A stretch of DNA of 64,000 nt, from positions 1,116,001-1,180,000 of the forward strand of contig JAJUBI010000006.1 of assembly GCA_022419385.1 (NCBI GenBank), written 5' to 3'. The notes under the pieces are model-generated. The model worked only from the letters and a program-made list of their open reading frames with translations, was not told the origin of the DNA and searched no databases. Below, piece by piece: positions 52,214 to 63,192 of the stretch. Each line of letters opens with the position of its first letter. Within the stretch, counting starts at the first letter, position 1. This stretch comes from Paraconiothyrium sp. Pb-2020. Taxonomy: Eukaryota; Ascomycota; Dothideomycetes; Pleosporales; Didymosphaeriaceae. Position numbers and translations under genes: made by a program.

Positions 52214-54136
52214 TCACAGCTTCGCGTTTCCGCCGACATACTTCCCTGCCGGACCTTCAAGGTGCGCATCTAGCACAGCTGTCCTCCCGTTCAACACGCT
52301 CTGAATCGCTTCAGGCAGCAGTTTCGCCAACTCGTCCGCAGTACTCGCATGCGCAGCCCAGATGTCACCTCCTGCTGCGGCCTTCGCAATACCCGAATAA
52401 TCCGGAGTCGGCGCAAAGGAGATGTTGAGCTCTTCGTTGTTGACTTTAGAGCCTTCGCCATCCGGGTGCACAAGCAGCATACTCTTTCTCGGCGCGTTCC
52501 AACCCTTGTTGTTAAGCACGATGGTCAGTATGGGGATGTTATAGCGCCTCGAGATCCAATAGACAGAGCCCGGAACAGAAAAAAGGTAGGTGCCGTCGCC
52601 CACTATCTGGCACACGAAGCGCTTCTTCCCTTCATAATCGGTAGCGAGCTTGATACCTAGGGCACCGCCGCCAGACCAGCCTAGGCCACCTCCGCCACAG
52701 TTGATCCATGAGCCTGGCAATGTGGCTTGTATCTGATCTGCCACAAAACCAGTCTGTGTGACGGCTTCGACGGCCCAGATCGTATCTTTCGGGCAGCTGT
52801 TTCGTACTTGTTGAATGAGGTACGGCGTGCCAAAGTGACCTTTATCATCTACCACAGCTTCGGCGGCTATCGCTTTGAGTTTCTGCTTATGCGAGTCTTG
52901 CAATGCTATCCAGCGGTCGGAAAATACGCTACCGGATAGCCTCTCTTTGTGTTTTGAGTCAAGGTATGTGTTTAACTGGGAGAGAGAGGTGTAAGAGTCT
53001 GCGCGATAACGTTGGAGTGCTTTGATATAGAATACGGGCATCTGTTGCTTGAGCGGGTCGACATCTATATGGTAGATTTTTGCGCCGTCTTTAGGTTTGC
53101 ATTGTGTGTTTATCCAAGGCACATCGCAGTCAAGTACGAGGACCGCGTCGGCAGATCTGACTCGCGCTTCGTTAACGTACCGTAGGCCGAGCCAGGCTGG
53201 GTGATCAGCTGGTTATTGTCAGTAGGATCGCTGAAAGATACCGAGGGGCCTTACCCGGGAAGCACATGTCGCTTCCACCAGTGTCAAGCACCCGTAGACC
53301 TTTAACGTTGTCTGCCAGTTTTACGAGCTCCTTTACCGAGTTGTGATTTCTTCCAGAGTATCCAGTGATGACGAGCGGCTCCTCAGCGCTTACAAGCGCG
53401 TCTGCGATAGTCTGAACGCCCGACGAAGGTAAACCCGCAGGTTCTACCGGACGCCAGAACTCCTGCTCCAGATGATATGGCGTGAGATCCTCCTCCATAG
53501 CTTCTCGTGCACCAAATAGGTATACCGGACCCTGTGGATCGCTCGTGGCGAAGGACAAAGCGCGATTCACCATTTGCTTGACATTCTTGCCCGTCTTAAT
53601 CTCACCAGTATACCGGCAATACTGTGCGACGATCTGCTTCTGGTCCGGCACGTCCTGTATCCAATGTATGTATTCGGTCCTGCTCCCGCGCGCTTCGCCC
53701 TCGATCGTGATGGGAGACAACCCCGCGAATATCAAGACAGGCGCCCGGCCGGCAGAGGCATTATGTACGGCGGCACCAAGGCCCTGAGTCCCGACGTCGA
53801 CGTGAACGATTACGCATTGTGGTTTGCCGGTCAGTCGGGCATACCCGTCGGCCATAGAAAGAGCCACCATCTACATGCTATTAGCACACCTCTCGTGGGC
53901 GATGGATTACATACCTCATTCGGACAGGTGATGATCTTAGGAAATTGACCCTTCTTTTCATTCTGGCCCTTGACGATAGCCTCGATGATACTGGGGTGAT
54001 CGGAGCCTAGGTTCACGAAGCAATGCGTGATGCCCGCCTCCCAGATGGCTTCGAAGAAAGCGAAAGATGCTGTATAACTGTGCTCTGTCAGATCGCACTA
54101 TTATGCCTGCTACTGCGGAATGTGTCCACTTACACC
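52214..54136 (-). CDS. ThDP-dependent enzyme, acetolactate-synthase-like
   Basis: A thiamine-diphosphate enzyme of 592 residues. Four exons join in phase: a 5-base first exon (54132-54136, ATGGT), then 53915-54077, 53255-53870 and 52214-53208. The Glu that activates the cofactor lies at the end of ITCPNE, directly before the second intron. HVDVGTQGLGAAVHN and GRAPVLIFAG follow in the N-terminal domain. The C-terminal domain carries the metal/diphosphate motif GDGTYLF...LNN in about thirty residues, the ThDP signature. The family resembles acetolactate synthase, benzoylformate decarboxylase and oxalyl-CoA decarboxylase relatives. Fungal stand-alone copies are mostly uncharacterised, and this is not the mitochondrial branched-chain enzyme because no targeting peptide is present. 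The tiny first exon is the least certain part. Confidence 0.88.
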
Positions 54137-54922
54137 ATGATGCTCGTGGTCTCTGGACTTGCGCCCAATATCGTGTGCTTCCAATGCCGCGGGAGCCCTC
54201 TTACCCGTTATATATTCTTCTCAGAGGTGTGAACACGAAGTGGCCATAACCTCGGGCACCCCACGAAACTCCCACATACGACGAGCTGTCCTGCGCGATC
54301 GGGCTGCATGCTTGGAAATGCCCCACCCACAACGCGGGGAAAGCTTGTTGCGACTGACGTTGTTGGCCGTGTTGAAGAGCGGCTGCGGCTTCGGCAACGA
54401 GCACGGCTTATTTCCGCACTCCTCCGCCACTGTGGTAGTTCAATACGACCAACGCCATCCTCATTTCATCAATTAAGAATCTTGATCAGCCAGAGGCGCG
54501 CCCAATACATAATTGCAAACTTGCTCGTAGTCGATAATTCGGATAGTCAACAAGGTACCCGAAGGGCATTCAGTTGGGTCCGACCAATAGTCAGGATCGC
54601 CTTTCTCCGACCACCTTGTCCGTGCATTCGATGTACCTAGATTCAGGCAACAACAACGCCCGCGATGTCAAACGGCTGTCATCAAGTTGACAGTGTTGCC
54701 TGACCTCCGCTTGATTGCCTCACCAAGTCACCTCTTAGGAAATCCTCATCAGGGGCGGCTTGCACAAGGGGCAAGCTGTAACAAAGGGCGCTGAAACGCG
54801 TTTCAACCTTCGCACCTCAGAATATCAACGACAACTATGATTCTCCCCGTCTTTCGACCGCCTGTAAGCACATACAACCATCTTCTCCATCTGCCAGATT
54901 ATTCCGTTTCTTCAGCTTCATT
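54137..54922. other. Intergenic between divergent genes
   Basis: About 790 bases between the ThDP enzyme and the SET protein. If the short first exon of the ThDP gene is wrong, its true start would lie here. Confidence 0.4.
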
Positions 54923-55957
54923 ATGTTGATCATCATTGCACTATTCCTCATCACACTCGCATCCACCGCAACATCCTGCAGCGGCTCATCATGGATAACC
55001 CATTCTCAGTCCTGCCTTGGATCACCTCAAGTATGGGAGGCGCGACCCAGTCCAGGAAAGGGCCTTGGTGTCTACGCGACAAGAGCTATCGAACCGGGCG
55101 ATACCATTCTGTCTGAGCCAGCTATGATCCATCTAACCCCTCCGGAGTTTCGGGATGGTGTTGCCTATCCTCTGTCGGATATTCATACACTCCTACGGTC
55201 GTCTTTCGATGCGCTTTCTGCAGAAGACAAGGCCGCAGTGATGTCTCTTCACGCCCATATGACACCAGCCGACAATGCCAACGATACGCTTATGGCTATC
55301 ATGCGCAGCAACGCATATACAACGGGTAACAGTCTTGGACTCTTCCCAAAAGGAGCGCGCATCAATCACTCCTGCCGTCCCAATACTAGTCAATACTGGA
55401 ACCCACAAATGGGTCGTCGTATTGTATATGCGAACAGACGCATCGAAGAGGGCGAAGAGATATTTGCGACCTACATCCCCTTGCTGCACGGGCACGAGGC
55501 ACGCCAGAGACGGCTTGACCAGTATGGATTCAAATGCACATGTGATGCTTGCGCGCTTGAAACGGAAGCGCGACAGGCCAGCGACCAGCGCAGACAGGAC
55601 CTCCAGAAAGCTTTCGCAGCTTTTGAGTCACAGCTTACTCTCTCTGTTCCCCAGTCTGTGGTAGGCAAAAGGAAGGCACGCAAGAACGCTGACGCAAGCA
55701 CACAGCTTGTGCAACAGCTCGAAGAGGAGGGCCTTGCAGATTACTATGTTAAGGCATATCACATTGCCGCCATTGCGCATGCAAGAATCGAGGACTGGAA
55801 ACCAGCCACTTTATGGGCGAACAAAGGCTTTGAGACAAGCTTGCTAGCGGACCCAAATGCGCGCTCGGCAGGCGCGAGGGAGCTGCAAGCTTTGACGAAT
55901 CATCTAATCATCAAGTGGAACGATCAATTGAGGGATGAAGCTACGCGAAAAGGTTGA
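54923..55957 (+). CDS. SET-domain protein with secretory-type N terminus
   Basis: An intronless gene for 344 residues. The SET domain begins at PSPGKGLGVYATRAI (about 42), with RINHSCRPN (about 149-157) as the S-adenosylmethionine-binding NHSCxPN motif and GEEIFATY with the catalytic Tyr. A post-SET-like CTCDAC follows (about 209-214). After it comes an alpha-helical region with a basic patch (GKRKARKNAD). The group resembles fungal SMYD/SET5-like protein lysine methyltransferases. The N terminus, MLIIIALFLITLASTATSC, has the form of a signal peptide or membrane anchor, which is odd for a methyltransferase needing cytosolic S-adenosylmethionine. A later in-frame start would remove it but also cut into the SET fold. 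Confidence 0.88.
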   Translation: MLIIIALFLITLASTATSCSGSSWITHSQSCLGSPQVWEARPSPGKGLGVYATRAIEPGDTILSEPAMIHLTPPEFRDGVAYPLSDIHTLLRSSFDALSAEDKAAVMSLHAHMTPADNANDTLMAIMRSNAYTTGNSLGLFPKGARINHSCRPNTSQYWNPQMGRRIVYANRRIEEGEEIFATYIPLLHGHEARQRRLDQYGFKCTCDACALETEARQASDQRRQDLQKAFAAFESQLTLSVPQSVVGKRKARKNADASTQLVQQLEEEGLADYYVKAYHIAAIAHARIEDWKPATLWANKGFETSLLADPNARSAGARELQALTNHLIIKWNDQLRDEATRKG

Positions 55958-56279
55958 ACCATGCCCGCTTAGCCACGAGTGCAGAGCTAGATGTCAACTG
56001 CTTAATATATACTTCAACACAGCAAGAGCTGGCTTGGAAAATCGATTTGACCAACTTTGGCTACATCCTGGCCCCCATCTCATGACTCGTGTGGTCCAGC
56101 CCCAGAGGATGGGCTTACGGCCCATTTAGCAAAAGCTTTCAGAAAACGCTTACATACATATGTGGTCTCGATCGTTGCGGAAGCAGAAAGTCTGCTACGA
56201 CGTGCAACATATCTGGGCGGCTACCTACGGTCTTTAATACACATCATCCAGGCGCAACACAAGTTCCGCGAGATTCGAC
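55958..56279. other. Promoter region of the sulfotransferase-like gene
   Basis: Some 320 bases between two genes pointing right. No distinctive element is seen. Confidence 0.4.
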
Positions 56280-57191
56280 ATGTCAGACACCCTGGCGGAT
56301 GTCAAGGGTGTTGATGGAAGGAGAAAAACTCCGGGTTCACGACTTATCGACCGCGACCAGCGCGTACGCACGAAGCCTATGCGCGTACTTGTTCTTGGTA
56401 TGTGTCGAACAGGGACATCCTCCATCCGCCTGGCGCTTCAAAAGCTCGGCTACAAGACTCACCACATGGACGCCGTGATCGAAGAGGATCCGACTCAATT
56501 GCCGTACTGGCAAGAGGCTGTCGAAGTTACCTTCTTTCCGGACCAAGAACGACAGGTACACCTCCGCGGCCAGCCACCCTACGGCCGCGCAGAATTCGAT
56601 AAGCTACTCGCCAATTACGACGCCGTGACCGACTTTCCCTGCGCTTTGTACGCCGAGCAACTCGTTAAAGCGTATCCAGATGCAAAAGTTGTCTTGACAA
56701 ACCGAGACTACGACAGCTGGGCACGCAGTATGGAGGACACGATCTGGTGGGTTTTCGGGAGCAGATTGTCGTACTTCTGCGCTGCCACCAATCTCGCGCC
56801 ATGGCCTTTAGGGGATTTTATACGCTTTAATCATGCTTATTTCAAGGCACACAGCAATTCTCAATACAGAAATTCCCCGGAGGCGAAAGCCGCTTTCGAC
56901 AAGCATTACGCATCAGTCAGAAGCATTGTGCCCAGGGAGAATCTGCTTGAATTTGGACCGCAATTTGAGTGGGAGCCACTTTGCGAGTTTCTAGGGAAGG
57001 AAGTGCCTAGTGAGCCGTACCCTTGGGCCAACGATGGACAAGCGATGAAGAAGAGGGTGAGGGGCCTGTGGGCGCTGTTGGCTATATACGCTGGTGGAAG
57101 TATCGGGGCACCGGTGGCTATGGCGTGGGCTGCATGGAGATGGCGGGACACCATATCTGGCTTCCTTAGTTCAATTCTTCGACGCAATTGA
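56280..57191 (+). CDS. Sulfotransferase-like P-loop protein, tail-anchored
   Basis: An intronless gene for 303 residues of the fungal sulfotransferase-like P-loop family (Sulfotransfer_4 type). VLVLGMCRTGTSSIRLALQ (about 37-55) is the 5'-phosphosulfate-binding loop. ALQKLGYKTHHM follows, and VVLTNRDYDSWARSM (about 138-152) corresponds to the 3'-phosphate-binding part. A hydrophobic segment near the C terminus (about 264-285) followed by basic residues could anchor the protein in the ER or another membrane. Whether fungal members truly transfer sulfate is unclear; many are annotated only as P-loop NTPase-like. Confidence 0.85.
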   Translation: MSDTLADVKGVDGRRKTPGSRLIDRDQRVRTKPMRVLVLGMCRTGTSSIRLALQKLGYKTHHMDAVIEEDPTQLPYWQEAVEVTFFPDQERQVHLRGQPPYGRAEFDKLLANYDAVTDFPCALYAEQLVKAYPDAKVVLTNRDYDSWARSMEDTIWWVFGSRLSYFCAATNLAPWPLGDFIRFNHAYFKAHSNSQYRNSPEAKAAFDKHYASVRSIVPRENLLEFGPQFEWEPLCEFLGKEVPSEPYPWANDGQAMKKRVRGLWALLAIYAGGSIGAPVAMAWAAWRWRDTISGFLSSILRRN

Positions 57192-57637
57192 GGGTAACAT
57201 GCGAGTTTTGGAACTCTTCGTTATACACGCGAGTCATATTTCGGTTAGAAGCAACGTTCTACTGACCAATTTTTTGAGGCAGTTTCAACAGTCATGTTTT
57301 TTTGCCGTGTCGCACTGCCTTCCGCTGCTTTCGTCATCTTTTCCACATGTGTCAGTCACCAGCATGACCCAACACTCTTTGAGCTTATGGAAAACGTAGA
57401 AATGCGTCGCAAAACGATTTTCAGCTATGCTATGACTGTGGACAAGGAAGTAGCCGCCGGATGCTGCCGTGGCTGCCGACGGGAGGCCCGCGCCACCCTG
57501 GCTGGCTGTTTCATCCCCTTTCGGGCCTACGCCGCCAGCACACGCACGATAAGCAAGGAGCGTCTCTCCTTTCCTTGATTCTTCAATCACGCACGCGACA
57601 TGAAATAATCCACAATAACGGCTGTATAGTTACAGCA
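57192..57637. other. Promoter region of the TRK gene
   Basis: About 450 bases between two genes pointing right. No distinctive element is seen. A long open frame continues upstream from the TRK coding region, but homology begins only at the ATG at 57638. Confidence 0.4.
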
Positions 57638-59953
57638 ATGGACCTCAAAGATCGATGGGAAGCCTTTGTGGCTCAGCACCCTCGAGTGGACAAGATTGCG
57701 GTCGCTGCCAAACCGTACATTCCGCCCATCAACTTCATCACACTACATTATGCTTATTTCATCGCAATCACGATTGTTGGTACTTTGATCTTCTGGGGTG
57801 CATCTAATCCGGCGAAAAGTGTGGGATGGTGGGATAGCATGTTCATGGTCATGTCCGCTCTCACTGCATCGGGGCTGAATACGGTGAATCTTAGTCAGCT
57901 GACCATATTCCAACAAGTCGAATTGGCAGTATTGATGATGCTGGGAAGCCAAGTCTTGGTCTCGTACTTCACCGTGGCGTTCAGGAAACATATCTTCGAA
58001 AAGCGATTTGAGGATATTGTGGAGATGGAGAAAGAGAACAGGAAAGCGAAGAAGGGTACTACAGGGACTGTGGTGGGAATGACTGGAGCAATGTTTGGTT
58101 TACCGGTTATGAGCTCTTTCGGCAAAGGGAGGAAACAGAGTAAACCACGGGGACTGAAAGTTGCAACTGGAGCGGGTCAGACGGACACAAACGAACCACC
58201 TCCCAGCACACCAATCTTGGAGAACCAGGCTGATATCGGGCTGTCTCCTGTTGCTAGTGGAAGGAGTCCACCACAACACATTGGCTTCTTAGACCCTATA
58301 CCGGAGCGCAAGTCTCATGACAGACCGCATTCAGCAACGACCGGACATTCAATCTACAACGTACAATCTCACCAGACGGTCTCATCTCGACGCAGATCAC
58401 TGGGAGGAGAATCCAAACTAGGGGATGATTTCAACGTCCAATCTTTTGTTAAAGAACAAAAGCGCAACATTGGCCGGAACGGACAGTTCTTCAACTTGTC
58501 CTCAGACCAACGAGAGTACCTTGGCGGAGTCGAATACCGTGCACTGAAGTTTCTCTCTGTATTCGTTCCAGCATACTTTATACTTTGGCAGCTGTTCGGT
58601 GCCATCGCGCTCGGTGCGTATATGTCCGTTTATGAAAAGGAGGCTTCTGCCGTAAACGCGCAGAATCCGTGGTGGGCAGGCGCCTTCCTCGCCATTTCTG
58701 CATACAACAACGCCGGGTTCACCCTGCTAGATGCAGGTTTCATTCCATTTCAGTCTTCTTACTACGTTCTCACTGTCGTGACGATACTGTCGCTGGCTGG
58801 TCCAGCGTCTTTCCCAGTATTCGTACGCTTTCTTATCTGGACAATGTCGACTCTCCTCGATCTCTTTTCTAAGAACAAAGAGTATGGCGTTTGGAAAGAG
58901 GGCTTTGACTTCATTCTGAAATTCCCACGTCGTGTCTACACCAGCATGTTTCCCTCGAGAGACACCTGGATGTTCATCGCGACCTTTGGCTCCTTTGTGG
59001 CGGCAGACTGGTTCCTAATTTTGATACTCAGCATTGGAAATCCCACCATGGAAGCGATACCACTGGGTCGCCGCATCTTCATCTCTCTCTTCGAAGGCTT
59101 CTCTATCCCCTCCGGAGGTTATGCCATCGTTTCTCCTTCCGCCATGTATTTCGACGTGCAGGTACTATGGCTGGTCATCTTCTACACCGCGGCGTATCCC
59201 CATATCATCACCATGCGCAAGACAAACGTCTATGAAGAGCGCTCCCTCGGCATCTATGAGGGGGACGAGGCAGAGGTAGAGCAGCTTCACTCAGCATCTA
59301 GTTCCCTCTTCGACGTCGATGCCGCGCTTCCTCCTGCCACTTCAGTCTCAGAGAAGCCACCACGTACGCCAATCAAAACAATTGGCAACGTCGGGCGCCG
59401 CGGCACCGCCTTTGTAGGGCGTCAGATTCAGCGTCGCATGACGGCCTTCCAAGGCGTCGGCGTGGCCGGCCCTACGACAACATCGACGCCTGCAGTGTTG
59501 AAGAGATCAGCGACCATGGACTTCGGCCGCGCGACTTCGATACATAGTTTGAACGCCCACCCGCCCACTCACCCTCCGTCTCTGGTCTCGCAACAAGTCC
59601 GCGGCCAGCTCTCGCACGATGTATGGTGGATCGCGCTCGCGCTATTCCTCATTACCTTAATCGAAACCCATCATTCCATTGAGGATCCTAAGACGTACAG
59701 TGTGTTCACGATACTTTTTGAGATCGTATCAGGGTACACAACGATTGGGATAAGCATTGGTCTTCCAGATCAGGCGTATAGTTTCAGTGGCGGTATGTAT
59801 ACAGGGAGCAAGATCATCATGATTCTAGTCATGTTGAGAGGGAGGCATAGAGGCTTGCCCGTGGCCCTGGACAGAGCGGTCAGGCTGCCAGGAAGGAAGT
59901 TGGGTGAGTTTGAGGAGGAGGATGCTGAGATTAGAAGTATGTTCTCTCAGTGA
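57638..59953 (+). CDS. TRK-type potassium transporter
   Basis: An intronless gene for 771 residues. This plasma-membrane K+ transporter has four M1-P-M2 repeats. Pore-loop filter sequences are visible in order: SALTASGLNTVN, AYNNAGFTLLD, FSIPSGGYAIV and SGYTTIGISIG, each with the selectivity Gly. Between the first and second repeats lies a long polar cytosolic loop (about 125-290). A second insertion rich in Arg, Thr and Pro precedes the last repeat. RGRHRGLPVALDRAV near the C terminus is a TRK hallmark. The start is the ATG at 57638, before MDLKDRWEAF. Fungal TRK proteins take up potassium with high affinity. Confidence 0.95.
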   Translation: MDLKDRWEAFVAQHPRVDKIAVAAKPYIPPINFITLHYAYFIAITIVGTLIFWGASNPAKSVGWWDSMFMVMSALTASGLNTVNLSQLTIFQQVELAVLMMLGSQVLVSYFTVAFRKHIFEKRFEDIVEMEKENRKAKKGTTGTVVGMTGAMFGLPVMSSFGKGRKQSKPRGLKVATGAGQTDTNEPPPSTPILENQADIGLSPVASGRSPPQHIGFLDPIPERKSHDRPHSATTGHSIYNVQSHQTVSSRRRSLGGESKLGDDFNVQSFVKEQKRNIGRNGQFFNLSSDQREYLGGVEYRALKFLSVFVPAYFILWQLFGAIALGAYMSVYEKEASAVNAQNPWWAGAFLAISAYNNAGFTLLDAGFIPFQSSYYVLTVVTILSLAGPASFPVFVRFLIWTMSTLLDLFSKNKEYGVWKEGFDFILKFPRRVYTSMFPSRDTWMFIATFGSFVAADWFLILILSIGNPTMEAIPLGRRIFISLFEGFSIPSGGYAIVSPSAMYFDVQVLWLVIFYTAAYPHIITMRKTNVYEERSLGIYEGDEAEVEQLHSASSSLFDVDAALPPATSVSEKPPRTPIKTIGNVGRRGTAFVGRQIQRRMTAFQGVGVAGPTTTSTPAVLKRSATMDFGRATSIHSLNAHPPTHPPSLVSQQVRGQLSHDVWWIALALFLITLIETHHSIEDPKTYSVFTILFEIVSGYTTIGISIGLPDQAYSFSGGMYTGSKIIMILVMLRGRHRGLPVALDRAVRLPGRKLGEFEEEDAEIRSMFSQ

Positions 59954-60949
59954 GGTCATCGGGCCACTAGTGTGGTGTTGACGGGTCCGTCCATACAATT
60001 CATACTTCAACCATTGGATACATTGTGCAAAATGCAGCGCTTCTTCTGCGCTTTGCGCCGTATGAGTTTGGTGGTCGAGCACCCACGGCATTCTGGTGAT
60101 GGAGTGACCTTGCATGACCGCGGCTTCAGCCGCAGTCTTGCGGCCCGTTCCTCATTCGCTCTTCCCACCAACCTACAATCGTATCACAGTGGGTTGCTGC
60201 CAGTCGTGGACTAAGTATTTCACAGATTTCGAGGGGACAGAAATCAGTCTATTGTAGACACCATGTACAAATATAAGATGCAAGATTACAGAAAAGACCG
60301 TGTATAAAACACTCTAGGAAATATTGTACGTCTTAGGCAGCATAATTCTGCCTACTAACAACGTACCCATCAGCATCGCTTCGCTTCACCAGCCAGCCTC
60401 ATCTACAAAAACATCCCCAGCGGGATCACATTATCACACTAGAGCCCTCCCACTAACCTCCCCAAGCCTGCATCTCACTACGCCTCCAGCCCCCTCTTTT
60501 CCATCGTCCATGACTTCTCCAACGTACTCTTGTCCATCACGATATCCTCCGTCATCCATGGGGCCAGTTGGCACGCATATACAGTAAATAGTCTTCGTTC
60601 TGGGTATATAACAAAAAGTGCAGCACTTGCAGCTCGTAACTAGGTCTACCCTGGCCGTTCCCTGACACAAAACAAACCGCCAACACTGATCTCTAGAAAC
60701 GTGATGATCCACACGAACGCCGACGCTATGCAAAATAAAAATAATCAATCAGGTTGACAAAAGAAATAAGACGACCGCACCAGTAAGCGTGCCTCGGAGC
60801 GCAAGTCGTGTGTCATCGCTGCGACAAAATATGAACAAAAGAAAGAGATACAAGGTGTCGCGACGATCGTTCTAGCCAAGACACCGTCTGAAGTTGGTCT
60901 TGAGTCGTGCTCGGGCATTTGACGATCCGACGTGTGATGTCGAAACACA
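59954..60949. other. Intergenic between convergent genes
   Basis: About 1 kb between facing stop codons. The frames at 60324-60587 (plus) and 60434-60748 (minus) are opposite readings of a C-rich, Pro/Thr/Ser-type stretch and are not supported. Confidence 0.45.
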
Positions 60950-61348
60950 TCACACCTCTGTCCAATGACGCTTCTCTCCGACCTGCTCGAACTCATCGGC
61001 CCATGCTGCGCGTCTGCGAGCACGCTCTTCGCGGCCGAGACAGCAGAAAAGTCGCGCGAAAGGGTTGCGTCGACGTGGTGTCACGCCCTCGAAGGGATTC
61101 TCTTTGTAGGGGGCTGTTGAGGTAGGCGAAGGGCTGAGTGGGATGGTTGCGTTGGCGAAGATGAGGGAGTCGCGGCGGCGTGGACGGTTGTCTACGAAAC
61201 TTTGTGCTGACGTTTCGTTCGGGGTGGGTGTTGTATCAAGGTAACGAGCAGATGGAGATCGGAATGATGTGTTGATAGGTGAGAGTGCTGGACGCGTTGC
61301 TCTTGGTGACTTGGGAAGGCCGTAAGGCGAGTTCGGCATTGTAGACAT
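60950..61348 (-). CDS. Small basic protein, unknown
   Basis: An intronless frame for 132 residues starting MSTMPNSPYG (61348; an alternative start is at 61339). It is rich in Pro, Ser, Thr and Arg through the first two thirds, with SP and TP dipeptides. The C terminus is more structured: RNPFARLFCCLGREERARRR, then AAWADEFEQVGEKRHWTEV. The adjacent Cys pair after a basic-hydrophobic stretch could be palmitoylated. The tight C-terminal pattern resembles an uncharacterised conserved fungal protein I have seen as hypothetical, without a function. Confidence 0.65.
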   Translation of the reverse strand: MSTMPNSPYGLPKSPRATRPALSPINTSFRSPSARYLDTTPTPNETSAQSFVDNRPRRRDSLIFANATIPLSPSPTSTAPYKENPFEGVTPRRRNPFARLFCCLGREERARRRAAWADEFEQVGEKRHWTEV

Positions 61349-63192
61349 TGTGAGCGTGCAGGTTGTCCGGATGAATCGAATAATGCCGGAGGGGGTTTTG
61401 TGTTGATATGTTATATAGGCGTCGTTAGGCGTAGTCGCACAGCAGTCGGTCAAAGGTTCACAACACAGAGTTGGCAGAGTGACCTGGGGGTTGCACAGAG
61501 ATATACCGATCTGCGACCCCATGCGGAGGCCGAATATATAGGAGGCACTCATCTGCGTCTCCACGCCGTAATATGAGCAGGGGCCTGCGCACTTCATGCC
61601 CCCAAGGTTATGCCCGGGGTTGAGGCCTCCCGGGCCCCTGCCGACCATCGCGTTCGACAACTGCGTCTGGGACAAACACACGCCGTCTCCCGCCAATAGA
61701 TTGCGTCTAGATGTTGGCCTTGGGAACATGTCCGGGTCACAGCAAGGGTGCCTCGTTTGTACAAATAGCAGGTCTGAAGTTTCACAGCCGTGCAGTTCAT
61801 GCGATCAAACACTGTGGCCTGGGTTCGGGCAAAGCCAGTGTCCATCACGGACTCCGCTATGGTGTGTGCGCGGATGAGGAGCTGGCAGCGCGGGTGCGAA
61901 AACACACAAGCGCATCGTCGGTGATTGGGCCTCGGCCGATTCGTTTCCCCTTGAAACACTCCACCCGTCGCATAGCTGTGAGAACCCACTCCATTTCACG
62001 CTGCGGATACCGTTTGCCAGCCACAGCAGTTCGCCGTCTCTGGTTAACAGCAGCCCGTGTCAACTGTCATGCATCGCATTGTGTGGCGCTCGCAGCGCTG
62101 TTTGGACGGTGCAAGGCATGTCGCCTGCATGACTTCAAATCAAGAAACAGCCTGCAGATGCTCATCGATGACTCCTTCTCGACTATGGCCTGCAAACATG
62201 GTCTAGCACGCGTGCAGCGCTTGTGTCGTGTGCGCCATGCGGAAGGGAGGCTTTGTGGGGGCGCAATGGATGCGCCAAATTGAAGCAAACGACGCTGCCG
62301 ATCGCCAATAACGATTTCAATCTCTATGCGCGGTGCCTCCCGCCACCGTGCAGCATGTCGACAAGCTATTGTGGAGGCGCATGCCATTGCGGCACAGTCA
62401 GCAGCCGTGGACTTGTCCAACACCAAGAGCACGAGAACAGTCTGACTTATTGTCATCAACAACGGCATGAACATGTTTGTCTTGCCGCGATGTTTCGATC
62501 GGACCATGGTGGATCCGTGCAGAATGTTCACTGTTCGTTCAGGACCGTGCGGATTCGACAATGTTTCCAGTTCGCGTTTCATCCTGCTGCGAAGACATCA
62601 GATTGAACGTCAGTTGCGCCAATCGCATCATTACGAAGCTCAATAGACATGTGCAATGAACTGCTCATGTAGCTATCCAGATGACACCTGACGGAGTCGT
62701 CTTTCGCAATACAAAATTGCAGCTCTTGCTCATCGATTGGGTTCCCTCATTATCAGCTCGTCGTCGGGTGACCGTTGACATGTGGAGTTGCGGCACAGTT
62801 GCAACCATTTCGCCTCGCTTCAAATACACAGGATAAGCGCGCTGTATGCGTTGGCACGCTAGCGGAAGGCATTGCATTGATCGGTGAAGATGATTGAGAC
62901 GTAATAGTAAGTAAGGCTGACTTTGTTGAATAATGGACTCTTCTTGAAGTTCGGATGTGCCTGTCACGACACTGATCGCTTTGGACACAGCCAATGATAC
63001 TAGTTGACTGTGTACTCACTTATGCTTTGATTGTCGATCTTATTGCAAGTCTCAGCCAGTTGGTTAAGTGCTCATATCCAACTCAAGCTGCTGATCTGGG
63101 CGTTGCGACAGGTGAAATCAAGATATCGGACCGAGTTCCTGACAGAAGGGTAGAGAATTGATGCCGCTGAGCGATCGTTCACCAGAATTATC
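61349..63192. other. Long intergenic stretch, 1.8 kb
   Basis: No gene is recognised. Open frames such as 61711-62283 (plus), 62067-62582 (minus) and 62223-62606 (plus) overlap one another and have no signatures or signal peptides. Confidence 0.45.

Noticed and set aside
57461..57637. N-terminal extension of the TRK frame
   Set aside because: The extra residues have no TRK similarity and look like translated promoter; the ATG at 57638 fits the family.
62067..62606. Overlapping frames on both strands
   Set aside because: They contradict each other and have no recognisable features.
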